DNA from: Streptosporangiaceae bacterium NEAU-GS5
GTDB lineage: Bacteria > Actinomycetota > Actinomycetes > Streptosporangiales > Streptosporangiaceae
Assembly: GCA_017592665.1 (NCBI GenBank)
Contig: JAGFNW010000046.1
Coordinates: 1 to 60,052, forward strand
Reading direction: 5' to 3'
Length of the DNA: 60,052 nt
Shown here: positions 34,412 through 44,863 of the stretch, one piece after another
How positions within the stretch are numbered: position 1 is the stretch's first letter
How the letters are laid out: each line of letters opens with the position of its first letter
Made by a program: the position numbers and the translations under genes
The notes under the pieces: model-generated
Told to the model about the DNA's origin: nothing
Seen by the model: the letters and a program-made list of their open reading frames with translations, nothing else
The model's database searches: none

Positions 34412-34807
34412 ATGCGCGCCGCCCTGCTCGCCGCCGCTCTCGCCGGCACCACACTTCTCGCCGCGACCCCGGCCCAGGCCGCGTCCGCGGCAACCGCGCA
34501 CGCCACGTGCTCGGGGCTGAGTTGCTCCTTCTACTTCGCCCCCGCGACCACGGCGGCGATGAAGAGGGCGGCCGATCGGACGGACTGGCTTTCCGGACCG
34601 ACCGCCGACATCATCTGCTCCCGCATCCCCAGCCGCCTGATCGGGCTGGCCTGTGCCGCCGCGCTCCTTTACCCCTACAACAGGGCCAGGAAGCGCCTGA
34701 CCGAGGCGTACGCCGAGGGCGGCTGCTTCGTGATCAAAGCCGAGCTCGGGCTCACCCTGCCCGTCAGATTCGCCGCCGTCCCCGCAGGCTCCCCCCACTG
34801 CGGGTAA
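34412..34807 (+). CDS. Small secreted Cys-containing protein
   Basis: 131 residues from ATG 34412 (AAGGAG upstream). Clear signal peptide (MRAALLAAALAGTTLLAATP, then AQAAS). The mature part is about 105 residues with six Cys (CSGLSCSF, ICSRIP, LACAAA, GCFVIK, HCG) that could form three disulfides. No family recognised. It lies between the nSTAND-WD40 gene and the broken LGFP gene on the same strand. Confidence 0.75.
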   Translation: MRAALLAAALAGTTLLAATPAQAASAATAHATCSGLSCSFYFAPATTAAMKRAADRTDWLSGPTADIICSRIPSRLIGLACAAALLYPYNRARKRLTEAYAEGGCFVIKAELGLTLPVRFAAVPAGSPHCG

Positions 34808-34838
34808 TCACCGGACCGTCGTATCCGCGCCCACGTCA

Positions 34839-36012
34839 GTGCAGCCCAGCGCCGCCGCGCTGCCGGCACAGCATGCCGCCGCCGGCCGGGCCTGCGCCCG
34901 CGAGGCCGCCGTCGGCGTCATCGGTGCGCGATGGCGTGATCTGGACGGCCGGGACGGGCCGCTCGGCTGCCCGACAGCGGCCGAGCGTACGGTCGCCGGC
35001 GGAACACCGGACGAGGGCACGGCCCAGGAGTTCGAGCATGGGGTGATCGCCCGGACGCCGTCACTGGATGGCGAGGGCACCAGCACGGCCACGGTCGTCG
35101 CCTATCCAAGCGGCCGCGACCTGGTCGTGAACTGGGCCGGGACCACGACGTCCGCGGACGCGTTCCAGGTGGGATGGGTGGGAGCGGCCGGCGAACCGGT
35201 GACGCACACGGCGCCGTCCGCGCTCACCCTGCCCGACGGCTCGTTCGCCACCCCGCTCACCGTACGTCTCGCCTATTCCGAAGGGACCTTCGACGGGGTC
35301 TCCCCCACGTGTGCCCTACCGGTGACCGGCCAGATCGGCGACTCACGCGGGCAACACCGCATCCGGACCCGGCTGCGCCTGTCCGGCGCCTTCGAGTTCA
35401 AGGTCAAAGGCTGCACCGATCCATGGATCGGCAAGGACAAGTGCTACCCCGGCGCGTACACGGTCCCGGTCCGGATCGGGCTCGGCGAGCGGAGCGGCGG
35501 CCCCTGCACGACTCCGATCAACGGGCTGATCAAGGAGCGCTGGCACGAGCTGGGCGCCTGGGACGGCCCGTTGGGCTGCCCCACGACCGAGGCTCGACCG
35601 GCGGGCCCGGCCGGAGCGACGCGGCAGCAGTTCGACCACGGCCAGATCGTCACCTCCCCCCCGGCAGGGGCCGCTGATGGCGATCGCCGCCTATCAGCAG
35701 GGCCGTACCGTGGCCGTCGACTTCGGTCTCACCGAGGCGAGCGCCGACGACGGCGACATGCACGTAGGGCGCCGATACGCGCCGGAAAAAGGCCCGATCG
35801 AAACCATACGCGGCCCGGGTGACCGCCGCCGACGGACACCGGCTCACTTCCAGCCTTGCCTCGCTGCCGCTGGCCGAAGGTCCGTTCCTGCGATCAGACG
35901 GGCACAGCGGCTACCTCGAGATCCTCCATCCCGGCTGCGCACCCCGCTCATCCTGGACTTCCGCAACGCCCTACGACCAGCCAGGATCGACAACACCGCC
36001 GCCTGCCCATAG
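34839..36012 (+). pseudogene. LGFP-repeat protein, frameshifted three times
   Basis: Two LGFP-type units are visible in the first frame: IGARWRDLDGRDGPLGCPT ... QEFEHGVI and IKERWHELGAWDGPLGCPT ... QQFDHGQI. LGFP repeats are found in cell-wall-linked or secreted actinobacterial proteins. After a C7 run near 35656-35662 the reading continues in another frame (LMAIAAYQQGRTVAVDFGL), near 35815 in a third (TAADGHRLTSSLASLPLAEG) and near 35945 back in the second (LILDFRNALRPARIDNTAA, stop at 36012). Each segment has coding-like codon use. No signal peptide is seen at GTG 34839. Pseudogene, or sequence errors. Confidence 0.7.
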
Positions 36013-36059
36013 GGCAAAAACGCGCAGGCCCTCGCGATACCTGTGGCACGAACGGTCCG

Positions 36060-38246
36060 CTATCTGATGTCGGCGGCGGCCACCGCCTCAGCGTCGATAC
36101 CGAGATCGTGCTCGAAGGTTCCCTCGCGGCGGATCGTGTGCCAGCGCAGTCGCGCGCCGAGCACGGCGGTGGCCACCGACTGGATCACCACGAGGTACAT
36201 GAGCTGCCGATACACGAACTGCTGAAGCGGCAGCACCCACAGCGCGGAGACCTTCTCACGGTCCAGGCGCAGCGCGTACCAGCCGGTGAGGGCCTGGACA
36301 ACGACGAACCCCGCCCACACGGCGACCACCGGGAGCGGGTCGCCGATGGCGGCGTTGTAGACGGCCATGACGTCGACCGCGGGCGCGATGAGCGGCAACA
36401 GCACCTGAAAGAGCGCGAGATAGCCGATGCATCGACGGCCGTACGGATCGCGAGCCAGGATCGATCCGCGATGCTTCCACATCGCCTGCAGCGTCCCGTA
36501 ACACCACCGGTAGCGCTGCCGCCACAGCTGGCCGAGCGTGGCCGGGGCCTCGGTCCAGGCGAGCGCCCGCTCCTCGTAGACCACCCGCCAGCCACGCCGC
36601 CGGATCGCCATGGTGAGATCAGTGTCCTCGGCCAGCGTGTCACGGCTGACACCGCCGACCGACGCCAATGCGGCGCGGCGGAAGGCGCCGATCGCCCCCG
36701 GCACCGTCGCCATGCACCCGAGCACCTCAAAAGCCCGCCGGTCGAGGTTGAAGCCGAAGACGTATTCGATGTGCTGCCAGCGGCCGAGCAGTCCCCGCCG
36801 GTTGCCCACCTTGGTGTTGCCGCTGACGGCACCCACCCGTTCGTCGGCGAGCGGGCCGACCAGGTTGCCGATCGTGGCCGGCTCGAAGACCGTGTCACCG
36901 TCCACCATGATCAAAATGTCGTGCCGAGCCTCGGCGATCCCCGTGTTGAGCGCCACCGGTTTGCCACCATTGGGTTGCCGGATCACTCGTACATCCCGGA
37001 GCCCGAGCCCGGCCGCGATGCGCGCGGTGTCGTCGCCGGACCCGTCGTCGACGACGACGACCTCGAGCGTGCCGGAATAGTCGGTGGCCACCAGCGAGCG
37101 GACGGTGGCCGCGATACCGGCCGCCTCATTGTACGCGGGAACGATCACACTGACCGGAGGAGGAGCCGGCCAGACGGGCGCCCGGCCCCGGCGATGGCCG
37201 CCCGGGCTCTCGCGCCGGGCGCGGCGGGCACGCCGGGCGTGGGCCCAGGCCAAGCCGACGAACAGCAGCACGCGTACGAGCGTGAGCGCGCCGGCGAGGG
37301 CAAGCAGGCAGGTGAGCGTGAGCGCGAACCCGTTCGAGCCGCGCTGCGCGAGGCCGAGCACCGTCCCGGTGAACCGCTCGGCCGAGTCCGCGGACGCGTG
37401 CGCGGTCGGCAGCCCGACGGCCGCGGTCACCGTCTCCGCCCGGTAGCCCCGGCTTTCCAACTCGGTGAGCAGCCCGTCGACAGCGGCCACGGTCTGCGCC
37501 CGGTCTCCGCCCCCGTCGTGGAACATGACGATGGCGCCCCGTCCGCCGTACGGCGTCCCGGCCCGGGTGATCGCGGCCACTCCGGGACGGCTCCAGTCTT
37601 TGGTGTCCAGGTCGGTGAGGACCGTGAGGTAGCCCTCCGCGCTCAGCGTCCGCATGGCGTTCAGTTGGCCGACCGTCACCGCGCCCGGCGTCGAGGAGTA
37701 GGGCATGCGGATCAGACGCGTGTGGATTCCCGCCGCTCCGGCCAGGGCTCGCTGCGTCAGCGACATCTCGGTCCTGGTCCGCCACGCGGCAGTGGAGGTG
37801 ATGTCGGCGTGTGTGTACGTGTGATCGCCCAGCTCATGACCTTCGGCGACCATGCGGCGGATGATGGCCGGGTTCTCCGCCGCCCGGGCGCCGATGACGA
37901 AGAAGGTGGCCTTGGCGTGATGCCGGGCGAGCACGTCGAGGATCTGCGGCGTCCAGCGAGGGTCGGGCCCGTCGTCGAAGGTGAGAGCGATCGCGCCCGG
38001 CCGGGGACGGACGCTGCGCAGGGTGCCTTCAGCGGCGTTGACGACCGGGCCGCCGCGCCGTACGCGATCGAGGCCAGGCGCGGTGGCGCCGTCCGGGGCC
38101 GCCGGCGGATGCGTCTCGCCGACCGCGTTGTGCGCGTAGCCGTTGAGGATCAAGGCGCCGGCCATCAGCACGATGGCGGAGATCACCAGGAGCCAGTGGG
38201 CACGCGGATCGCCGGGCTGTCCGCTGATCCTGCGCCGTCCGTTCAC
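36060..38246 (-). CDS. Fused polysaccharide deacetylase and family 2 glycosyltransferase
   Basis: 728 residues. N-terminal TM, then a NodB deacetylase domain (about 80-275) with the metal-binding TFDDGPD and HTYTHADIT and the final IVMFHDGGG. After a second TM pair comes a processive GT2 domain (about 350-600: [22 protein letters not shown], and QRYRW for QxxRW), then more TM helices. This layout fits synthesis and N-deacetylation of a beta-linked hexosamine polymer (chitin- or PNAG-like) by one chain at the membrane. Overlaps the upstream small gene by ATGA (38243-38246). Confidence 0.93.
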   Translation of the reverse strand: MNGRRRISGQPGDPRAHWLLVISAIVLMAGALILNGYAHNAVGETHPPAAPDGATAPGLDRVRRGGPVVNAAEGTLRSVRPRPGAIALTFDDGPDPRWTPQILDVLARHHAKATFFVIGARAAENPAIIRRMVAEGHELGDHTYTHADITSTAAWRTRTEMSLTQRALAGAAGIHTRLIRMPYSSTPGAVTVGQLNAMRTLSAEGYLTVLTDLDTKDWSRPGVAAITRAGTPYGGRGAIVMFHDGGGDRAQTVAAVDGLLTELESRGYRAETVTAAVGLPTAHASADSAERFTGTVLGLAQRGSNGFALTLTCLLALAGALTLVRVLLFVGLAWAHARRARRARRESPGGHRRGRAPVWPAPPPVSVIVPAYNEAAGIAATVRSLVATDYSGTLEVVVVDDGSGDDTARIAAGLGLRDVRVIRQPNGGKPVALNTGIAEARHDILIMVDGDTVFEPATIGNLVGPLADERVGAVSGNTKVGNRRGLLGRWQHIEYVFGFNLDRRAFEVLGCMATVPGAIGAFRRAALASVGGVSRDTLAEDTDLTMAIRRRGWRVVYEERALAWTEAPATLGQLWRQRYRWCYGTLQAMWKHRGSILARDPYGRRCIGYLALFQVLLPLIAPAVDVMAVYNAAIGDPLPVVAVWAGFVVVQALTGWYALRLDREKVSALWVLPLQQFVYRQLMYLVVIQSVATAVLGARLRWHTIRREGTFEHDLGIDAEAVAAADIR

Positions 38247-38704
38247 GGCTTCCTCGCGTGGCCGGGCGGGGTGCCGCCGTGGCCCGGGTTCGGCGCGTCG
38301 GTCGTCGCGCCTTCGGTGGGCTCGTCCGCCGGACTGGGTTCCGCCGTGTCCGAAGGGCTGGGCTCGACTGTCGCGGATCTATCGGCCGTAGGCGTACGCG
38401 AAGCGCTCGCGGTACGCCGCGAAGGAGTGGCGCGCGGGGAGGCCTTCGCTGGTTCGGTGGTCGGAGCCGGACGCTCTCGCGACGGGCTCGCCGACGGAGC
38501 GGGCGCGGCGCTCGGCGTGGCGGCGGGCCCGGCCGGTTGCGCGCCCGGCCATCTCATGCCGGGCAGCCGGGTGTCGCTGAACACGCCGTTGATGAGCGTG
38601 ACCGTGAGCGTCAACACGATCGCACCGAGCACGATCACCACAGCCACGGCGATCTTTCGGCGCCGACCACTGTGATCGACGAACACGGCTCTGCTCTGGT
38701 TCAC
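38243..38704 (-). CDS. Single-TM protein with Pro/Ser/Thr-rich extracellular tail
   Basis: 153 residues: short cytosolic basic N-terminus, one TM helix ([20 protein letters not shown]), then a disordered Pro/Ser/Thr/Ala tail of about 100 residues. Translationally coupled to the deacetylase/GT2 synthase through an ATGA overlap, so it probably supports export or tethering of the polysaccharide. No family recognised. Confidence 0.8.
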   Translation of the reverse strand: MNQSRAVFVDHSGRRRKIAVAVVIVLGAIVLTLTVTLINGVFSDTRLPGMRWPGAQPAGPAATPSAAPAPSASPSRERPAPTTEPAKASPRATPSRRTASASRTPTADRSATVEPSPSDTAEPSPADEPTEGATTDAPNPGHGGTPPGHARKP

Positions 38705-38889
38705 GCCGCCGAATCCTACTGGACCCCACAGAGGTCGATAAGGGCCTTCTGAGCTCGGGCGAGGCCCGGAACATCCCGTCCCGGTCTCTGATCAATAGTG
38801 CGGCCGGCAGTCCATATGACGATTTCAAATAGCACTCCGTCGTTATAAGACACGTTTCGGAGGATCTATTCTGCGGCGCGGGAGATCGC

Positions 38890-39243
38890 ATGCCTGAGTT
38901 CATTGAGGTGCCGGTCGAGGGTGGCGAGGGCTTCCTCATGGAGGTCGATCGGGGGGCGGTGCGGATCGGCCGGGGCGACGACGCTGTGGCAGCGGCCAAG
39001 GAGACCTTCCAGCGCAGCCTGGATCGCGTCCGCGTCATCGCGGGCGTGGTCGTCGACAAGCTCTCGGATCTGCCGCGGCAGCCGGATCGAGTGCGGGTCG
39101 AGTTCGGGGTCAAGCTGTCCGCGGACGCCAACGTGATCGTGACACGGACGACCGGCGAGGCGCACTTCGTGGTGGAACTGGAGTGGACACGCGAGCCCAG
39201 CGCCGAAAAGTCGGACGCCAAAGAGGTGGGCGCCGATGGATGA
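38890..39243 (+). CDS. Trypco1 (CU044_2847-family) protein
   Basis: 117 residues, GGGAGAT upstream of the ATG. The opening EFIEVPVEGGEGFLMEVD and the central helix KETFQRSLDRVRVIAGVVVD followed by VRVEFGVKLSADANVIVTRT are the pattern of the trypsin-co-occurring domain 1 family. Its last codons overlap the start of the trypsin-nSTAND-WD40 gene by 8 bases, which is the expected genomic partner. Such pairs are proposed to work in conflict or signalling systems where a protease is the effector. Confidence 0.88.
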   Translation: MPEFIEVPVEGGEGFLMEVDRGAVRIGRGDDAVAAAKETFQRSLDRVRVIAGVVVDKLSDLPRQPDRVRVEFGVKLSADANVIVTRTTGEAHFVVELEWTREPSAEKSDAKEVGADG

Positions 39244-41706
39244 ACGGACCCGTGCGGTGGCGCGCGTGTGGGGAACCGGGTCCGCCCCGGTCGGCAGCGC
39301 CTTCCTGGTCGGTCCACGCACGCTCCTGACCTGCACCCACGTGGTCGCCGCGGCCCGAGGGCAGGGCCGCCTCGTGACCCCGCCGGTCGGATCCAAGGTC
39401 GAGGTGGACTTTCCGGCCCGGCCGGGAGAGTTCTGGCCTGCGCACGTGATCGCCTGCCAGCCGGTCGAGAGCGACGGAGTAGGCGACGTGGCCGTCCTCG
39501 AGCTGCCCGCCGACGCGCCCCTGGAGATCCGGCCGGCGATCCTGATCGAGGCGCCCGACCTGTGGCGGCACGCGTGCTCGGCATTCGGCTTCCCACGCGG
39601 GTTCGGCAACGGCACGTATGCGTCTGGGGTGCTGCTGTCGGTCGAGGCCACCGGCTGGCTGGAGATCGACGACCGGGACGGCCGCTCCGTCGAGCCGGGG
39701 TTCAGCGGCGCGCCCGTGTGGGACGAGCAGTATCCGGCCGGCGTGGTGGCCATGGTGGTCGCCAGCCGCCCGGGCGACGTCGCGTACGCGATTCCGGTGG
39801 CCACCCTGATGACGGCATGGCCGCCGCTGGCCGGGCTGGCCCGGCCGCCCTCCCCTACCGGGGACTGCTGCCCTTCTCGGCCGAGGACGCGGGCGTCTAC
39901 TGCGGCCGCGACGAGGACGCCGCAGAGCTGCTCGACCTGGTCCGCCGGGAGCCGGTGGTGGCCGTCGTGGGCGCATCGGGGGTGGGCAAGTCGTCACTGG
40001 TCATGGCGGGACTGCTGCCGAGAGTAGCCCGCGATGGCGTGACAACCGTGTCGGTACGACTCCAGCCGCACGTGGACCTCGCACCGATCTTGGCCATGAG
40101 AGCGGAGCGGATGGTCGTGGTATTCGACCAGCTGGACGAGGTGCTGGTGGCCGACCCTCAGCTGAGCCGTACGGTCGATGCGGCGGTGGCGGAGCTGACG
40201 GCCAGGCCACGGACCACAGTGGTCGTGACGCTCCGCGACGATTTCCTGCCACACGCGGAGAAGCTGACGCCGGTCATCTGGAGCGCGTGGCGCCGGCAGC
40301 GGTTCGCGCTGCGGCCCATGCGCCGCGAACAGTTGCGCGAAGCGATCACGAGCCCGCTGCGCACCGTACGGCCGGTGCGGCTCGCCGACGGCCTGGCCGA
40401 GCTGATCCTCGACGACGCACCCTCGGGCCCGGCGGCCCTTCCCCTAGTCGAACACACGCTGTCGTGGTTGTGGGATCGGCAGGAGAACGCCGAGCTGACC
40501 CTCCGGGCGTACCGGAAGATCGGCGGAGTCGGCGCCGCCCTGTCCGAGCACGCGGAGCTGGTGCTGTCCCGGCTGACCGAAGCGCAACAACAACAGGCCC
40601 GATGGCTGTTCGTGCAGCTGGTCAGGGCGGACACGGTGGAGCCCGGCCACGACCGGGAGTCCACGCGGGACATCCGGCGCATCGCCTCGCACGACGACCT
40701 CACCGACGCCCAGTGGACCCTCGCGCATCAGCTGGCCGGGACACGGCTCGTGGCCACCACGGGTGGCGGCGACGCGCAAGCCGGCACAGTCGAGCTAGCC
40801 CACGAGGCCCTCATCACCGCCTGGCCGCGCCTCCAGACGTGGGTGAACGAGACCCGGTCTTTCCGGCTTTGGCAGGACCGGGTGCTGCGGGAACGGCTGA
40901 CCGCCTGGTCATCTGCGACGCGGCCCGCCGATCGCCGGCGAGCGCTGCTTCGCGGACGGGAGCTGCGCGAGTCGCTGCGTCGGCTCCAATCCGCCCGCAT
41001 AGAGCGCTATGAGCCGCCCGAACCGGAGCAGGCATTCGTACGGCGATCCCAGCTGCGCCGCCGCAGCGTCTGGCGGCGGAGCGCCCTCGCCGCCGCGCTG
41101 TTGGCCGCCGCGCTGTCGTGGGTGCCGATCCAGCTTCGCGCGGTGGGGGTGCGGCAGCACAGCACCGAGCTCCTCCAGCGGCGTACGACCGCCGCCCAGC
41201 AGCTGGTCGGGCGCGCGGAAGCGACCCGATCGGACGACTTCCGGAAGGCGCTGCGTCTCGGCCTCGCCGCTTACCGTCTGTGGACGGCCACGCCGGCCGC
41301 GAGCGCCTTGTACGCCACCGTCCTGTCGACGCCGCTCGTCGCGACCCTCGCCCCGCCGAGCCAGGGAACCGAGGTCTACGGGGTGGGATTCAGCGCGGAC
41401 GGCCGCGTCATGGCCGCCACCACAGGTCACGGCGCGCTGTGGGACGTCAGCGACCCCTCCCCGCCGATCCGCCTGCTGTCCCTGACGGGGCACACGGGCC
41501 GGCTCCAACGCGTGGCCTTCAGCCCGGACGCCGCAACGCTTGCCGGCGTCAGCTCGGACCGTACGGCGACATTGTGGGACGTCCGCTGGGCGGGACGCCT
41601 TTCGGGGCGACTGATCCAAAGCGCCTGCGCCGCTGCCGGGGGCGGCCTGAACCAGGCACAATGGGCGGCCGACGTCCCCGCCGTCCCCTACGAGACGACC
41701 TGTTGA
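39236..41706 (+). pseudogene. Trypsin-nSTAND1-TM-WD40 protein with one frameshift
   Basis: From ATG 39236 a trypsin-like domain with a full catalytic set is read: His in LLTCTHVVAAA, Asp in GDVAVLEL and Ser in EPGFSGAPVW. Near 39850 the frame shifts at a CCCC run (one base appears missing) and continues as LPYRGLLPFSAEDAGVYCG into an nSTAND1 NTPase with Walker A GASGVGKSS and Walker B MVVVFDQLDEV, a TM helix (~41080) and only about two WD40 blades. It ends with the cap CAAAGGGLNQAQWAADVP...YETTC, like the protein at 30466. The propeller seems internally shortened. Pseudogene unless the shift is a sequencing error or programmed. Confidence 0.85.
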
Positions 41707-41720
41707 TCCGCGTGTCGACG

Positions 41721-44700
41721 TCAGGACGCGGACGCGATGACCGTCAGCGTCGTCGTCCCTCGGCCCGATAGGGCGGTCGCCGTCTGATCGTCGTAGTCGA
41801 TCAGTCCCACCGCGGTCACCCGGAACTGCGCGCGGTCGGAGGAGCCGGACGCGACATACGTGTGCGGACCGGGCAGTAGACGGAGGGCTTGCGGGTGGCG
41901 GGTGCCCCACCATCCTTGGCCGCTGAGCCCGAAATACGGATACGACACAGCCGTGGCGTCGACCACGACGCGGAAGCCCGTGACTGTAAGTGTGGTGGTG
42001 CCCTTGCCGGACAGGATGGTGCCGTATTGGTCGTCGTAGTCGATCAGCCCGTCGGCGCCGATCCGGAACGGCCAGGCGCCGATGCCGCCTACGACCAGGC
42101 TGTGGCTCCCAGGGAGCAGGCGCAGGGTCTGCGGCTGCCGGGTGCTCCACCAGCCGTGCCCGCTGAGCCCGAAGTTGGGGTACGACAGATCGGAGGCGTC
42201 CACCGTGACCGGCACCCCCGTGACCGTGAGCGTGCTGGTGGCCTTGCCGGACAGGATGGTGCCATATTGGTCGTCGTAGTCGATCAGCCCGTCGGCGCCG
42301 ATCCGGATGGGCCAGCCGCCGACCCCGCCGACAACCAGCGTGTACGCGCCCGGCAGCACGTGCAGAGTCTGGACCTGCCGGGCGTTTTGCCAGCCGAGAC
42401 CGCTGAGACCGATGTTCGGATAACTGAGTCCGGTGGCGTCGAGGCCGATCGGCAGCCCGGTCACGGTAAGGGTGTGGGTGCCGCGACCCGAGACGCCGGC
42501 CAGCCCAGGGGCGTAGTCGACCACGCCGGCGGCATCGACGGTGAAGCTGATCGGCGCCGATCCTGGATGCGACAGTGTGTGCGTACCCGGTGAAAGGTGC
42601 AGCGCGTGGGTCTTGCGCGCGTCCAGCCAGCCGCTCACACCATTGATGGCGATGGCCGGGGCGGTCAGCGCGGTAGCGTCGACCAGGGTGCCGTCGGTGG
42701 GTGCCTTTCGCCGCAGAGCGTCGAGGATGAAGGCCCGGTTGAACGCGGCGAATGCTTGCTGCTGCTCGGCCCAGGTGGGCTCGTCGATGTGAGCTCCCGG
42801 CAGCATCTGCCCGTCAGGGCCGACGATGCCGGCGATGATCTGCTCGTCGCCGTTCAGGTTCATTCTGCGCTGAGTGCGGAACGTGATGTGGCCCCAGTCG
42901 TCGTAGCCGTCGATGCCGTCGTCGTAGCCCCGTTGCCTGGGGAAGTCCGTGCCAGGTGGGACGGTGGCCGTGTCGGAGCCGGCGACGGGAGATTTCCCGG
43001 GCAGTCCGGTCGTGCAGATGCCGTCCTTGCCGGAGTAGATCGTCGTACTCCCGGCCGGCTGCAGGTCGCCGGCGTCGGGCGTCGTCTCCAGGGTGTTGTT
43101 GAGTGTCGGCTGCCCCGGCGGCACGGAACCAGCGAGGGGGTTGTCTGCGGTGACGCAGACTTGGATGCCGGCAAGCAGGTCCACGGACACGGCCGGGCTG
43201 GTGGGCGGGGTGCCGGGCACGCCGGCGCCGCTCCAGTCCCAGTCCAGCGGTTGGCTGCCGTCGCCGATGTGCATCTGGACTTGATCGTCCCACCAGGCGA
43301 CGACGGTGGGATCCGGCGATCCCACCCCGTTCGCCTCCACCAGCGCACCTCGCTGCAGGCTGGGCAGTCGCCGCCGGGAGTAGTCGAGCCGGCTTGACGT
43401 CTCGATCCAGGTCCGCATGGCCGCCGACGGACTCGCCAGATCAGCGGCTGTGGGTGCCTGCATCAGATTGGCCCACACCAGATTCGACCAGGCCGTGTAG
43501 TCGGGCAGGCCCGTGTTCGAGTACCGGTAATTCATCACCGACAGGTAGTTGGGCTTGTAATTCGGATCGTTGGACGGGCCGCCGTGTCCGAGGCCGAGCG
43601 CGTGGCCCAGTTCGTGCACGAAGTTGACAGACTGCTGCCGGACCGTGCCGCCGCCGACCCAGCCGAGGCCGATCATGAAGTCCTGGCCGACCCCGACGCA
43701 GCAGGAGCCGGTGCTGCCCTTGTTGTCGATCGCCCAGCCCCAGAGGGTGTAGTAGAAGGTGCCGGCGCGATAAGCGGCGAAGTGCGCCGCCCGATAGCGC
43801 TCAAAATCGGTGCGATTCTGCGCGTCGGGGACGTCGAGCGGTTTCATGCGATCAGTGGGCGACACCATGATGGCCTCGTCCTCGTGCAGCAGCAGTTGGA
43901 TTCCCGGCGGTGAACTCCATCGGTGATAGGGGCATTCGCCGGGGGGGACTGCAGGTTTGGGGGCGTCGGAGAACATCTGGCGCGCCTCGTTCAAGGCCGC
44001 GGCCGAGGGCCGGTCGGAGACGTTGCCGTCATTGAGCCAGTCGATCTCGACGGCGATCGTCTTCCGGCAGGGGTCGGCGTCGTGATCGGACAGCCAGCGG
44101 TCGATGACGGGCAGCCCCAGCGGCGGCCGGCTGCCTGTCACGCCCAGCAGCTCGTCCCGGTCGGTGAGCCCGTCATGGTCGGTGTCGAGCTCGCCGGTCC
44201 GCTCGCGACTGTTCCACACCTTGTTGTCGTTCTTGCGGAAGCGATGGATCACAGGCCCGTCGTCAGGGCTGCTCGTGCTGAGCAGCACCACGCCGCTCTC
44301 CATGTCCGTGATCTGGACGCGCTGCATGTCCCAGTTGTCGGCCTCGATATCAGCGGCCCGCGTGGTGTGCTCGAAGGTGAACCCGTCGACCAGGGCACTA
44401 CTGGGGACGCAGGGTTGCAGATGGGTGTCCCAGGTGAAATCGGTATAACGCGTGTCGCCTGTTCCGCCTTGGTGGAAGCGCTGACCCCCAGGGTCGTCAA
44501 CCACATTGTCACCATTCGCATCGTCGAATACCACGGCCTGCGCACCGAAGACGATTTTCTCCTCTGAATCGTCGTGAATGCCGTCACTGCCGGTCCGCAG
44601 CTCTATTCGCAGGTGGCACGTCATCGAGAGGTTCAGCTCGGCGGACGCCGGCGGCGCTGCGGCCGGAACGATCGCCAAACCGCCGAGAATGTTGACCATC

Positions 44701-44732
44701 AGGCCGACCAGAATGCGCATGGCCTTGGACAT
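41721..44732 (-). CDS. Secreted metzincin-type zinc metalloprotease with four C-terminal repeats
   Basis: 1003 residues. Signal peptide (MSKAMRILVGLMVNILGGLA), an N-terminal region with calcium-like acidic loops (DTDHDGLTDRDELLG), and the zinc site HELGHALGLGHG (~373, HExxHxxGxxH) with a later Met-turn YLSVMNYRYS, which places it among the metzincins. From about residue 685 four repeats of ~80 residues follow, sharing LSYPNFGLSG.GW, LRLLPG.H.LVVGG, GADGLIDYDDQYGTILSGK and TLTVTG. Repeats 2 and 3 are nearly identical in DNA. Probably an extracellular protease with a substrate- or wall-binding tail. Convergent with the broken trypsin-STAND gene, 14 bases apart. Confidence 0.88.
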   Translation of the reverse strand: MSKAMRILVGLMVNILGGLAIVPAAAPPASAELNLSMTCHLRIELRTGSDGIHDDSEEKIVFGAQAVVFDDANGDNVVDDPGGQRFHQGGTGDTRYTDFTWDTHLQPCVPSSALVDGFTFEHTTRAADIEADNWDMQRVQITDMESGVVLLSTSSPDDGPVIHRFRKNDNKVWNSRERTGELDTDHDGLTDRDELLGVTGSRPPLGLPVIDRWLSDHDADPCRKTIAVEIDWLNDGNVSDRPSAAALNEARQMFSDAPKPAVPPGECPYHRWSSPPGIQLLLHEDEAIMVSPTDRMKPLDVPDAQNRTDFERYRAAHFAAYRAGTFYYTLWGWAIDNKGSTGSCCVGVGQDFMIGLGWVGGGTVRQQSVNFVHELGHALGLGHGGPSNDPNYKPNYLSVMNYRYSNTGLPDYTAWSNLVWANLMQAPTAADLASPSAAMRTWIETSSRLDYSRRRLPSLQRGALVEANGVGSPDPTVVAWWDDQVQMHIGDGSQPLDWDWSGAGVPGTPPTSPAVSVDLLAGIQVCVTADNPLAGSVPPGQPTLNNTLETTPDAGDLQPAGSTTIYSGKDGICTTGLPGKSPVAGSDTATVPPGTDFPRQRGYDDGIDGYDDWGHITFRTQRRMNLNGDEQIIAGIVGPDGQMLPGAHIDEPTWAEQQQAFAAFNRAFILDALRRKAPTDGTLVDATALTAPAIAINGVSGWLDARKTHALHLSPGTHTLSHPGSAPISFTVDAAGVVDYAPGLAGVSGRGTHTLTVTGLPIGLDATGLSYPNIGLSGLGWQNARQVQTLHVLPGAYTLVVGGVGGWPIRIGADGLIDYDDQYGTILSGKATSTLTVTGVPVTVDASDLSYPNFGLSGHGWWSTRQPQTLRLLPGSHSLVVGGIGAWPFRIGADGLIDYDDQYGTILSGKGTTTLTVTGFRVVVDATAVSYPYFGLSGQGWWGTRHPQALRLLPGPHTYVASGSSDRAQFRVTAVGLIDYDDQTATALSGRGTTTLTVIASAS
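42002..42307. repeat. Direct repeat of period 240 bp inside the metalloprotease gene
   Basis: 42002-42067 and 42242-42307 are identical over 66 bases except one position (G at 42024, A at 42264). The 240-base spacing is exactly 80 codons, one protein repeat. The near-identity points to recent duplication or ongoing gene conversion between repeats 2 and 3. Confidence 0.85.
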
Positions 44733-44863
44733 GGGCCTACCTCCGAACTCGCGCCGACGCGGCTAGTGGAATCGAAAGCGATCCGCGGTGGGATCGCATC
44801 GGGGAAAGTCACGAATTCGGAGATGGCATTCCTGGGCGACGCCGATGATGTCACGATCCATCC

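Noticed and set aside
31003-34506. Very long open frame (1167 codons) on the minus strand opposite the nSTAND-WD40 gene
   Set aside because: It mirrors the codon positions of the true gene; the translation is low-complexity Arg/Gly/Asp/Val without domain patterns. Long antisense frames are common at this GC content.
35856-38675. 939-codon plus-strand frame opposite the deacetylase/GT2 gene
   Set aside because: Shadow of a gene with clear NodB and GT2 motifs on the other strand; no family pattern of its own.
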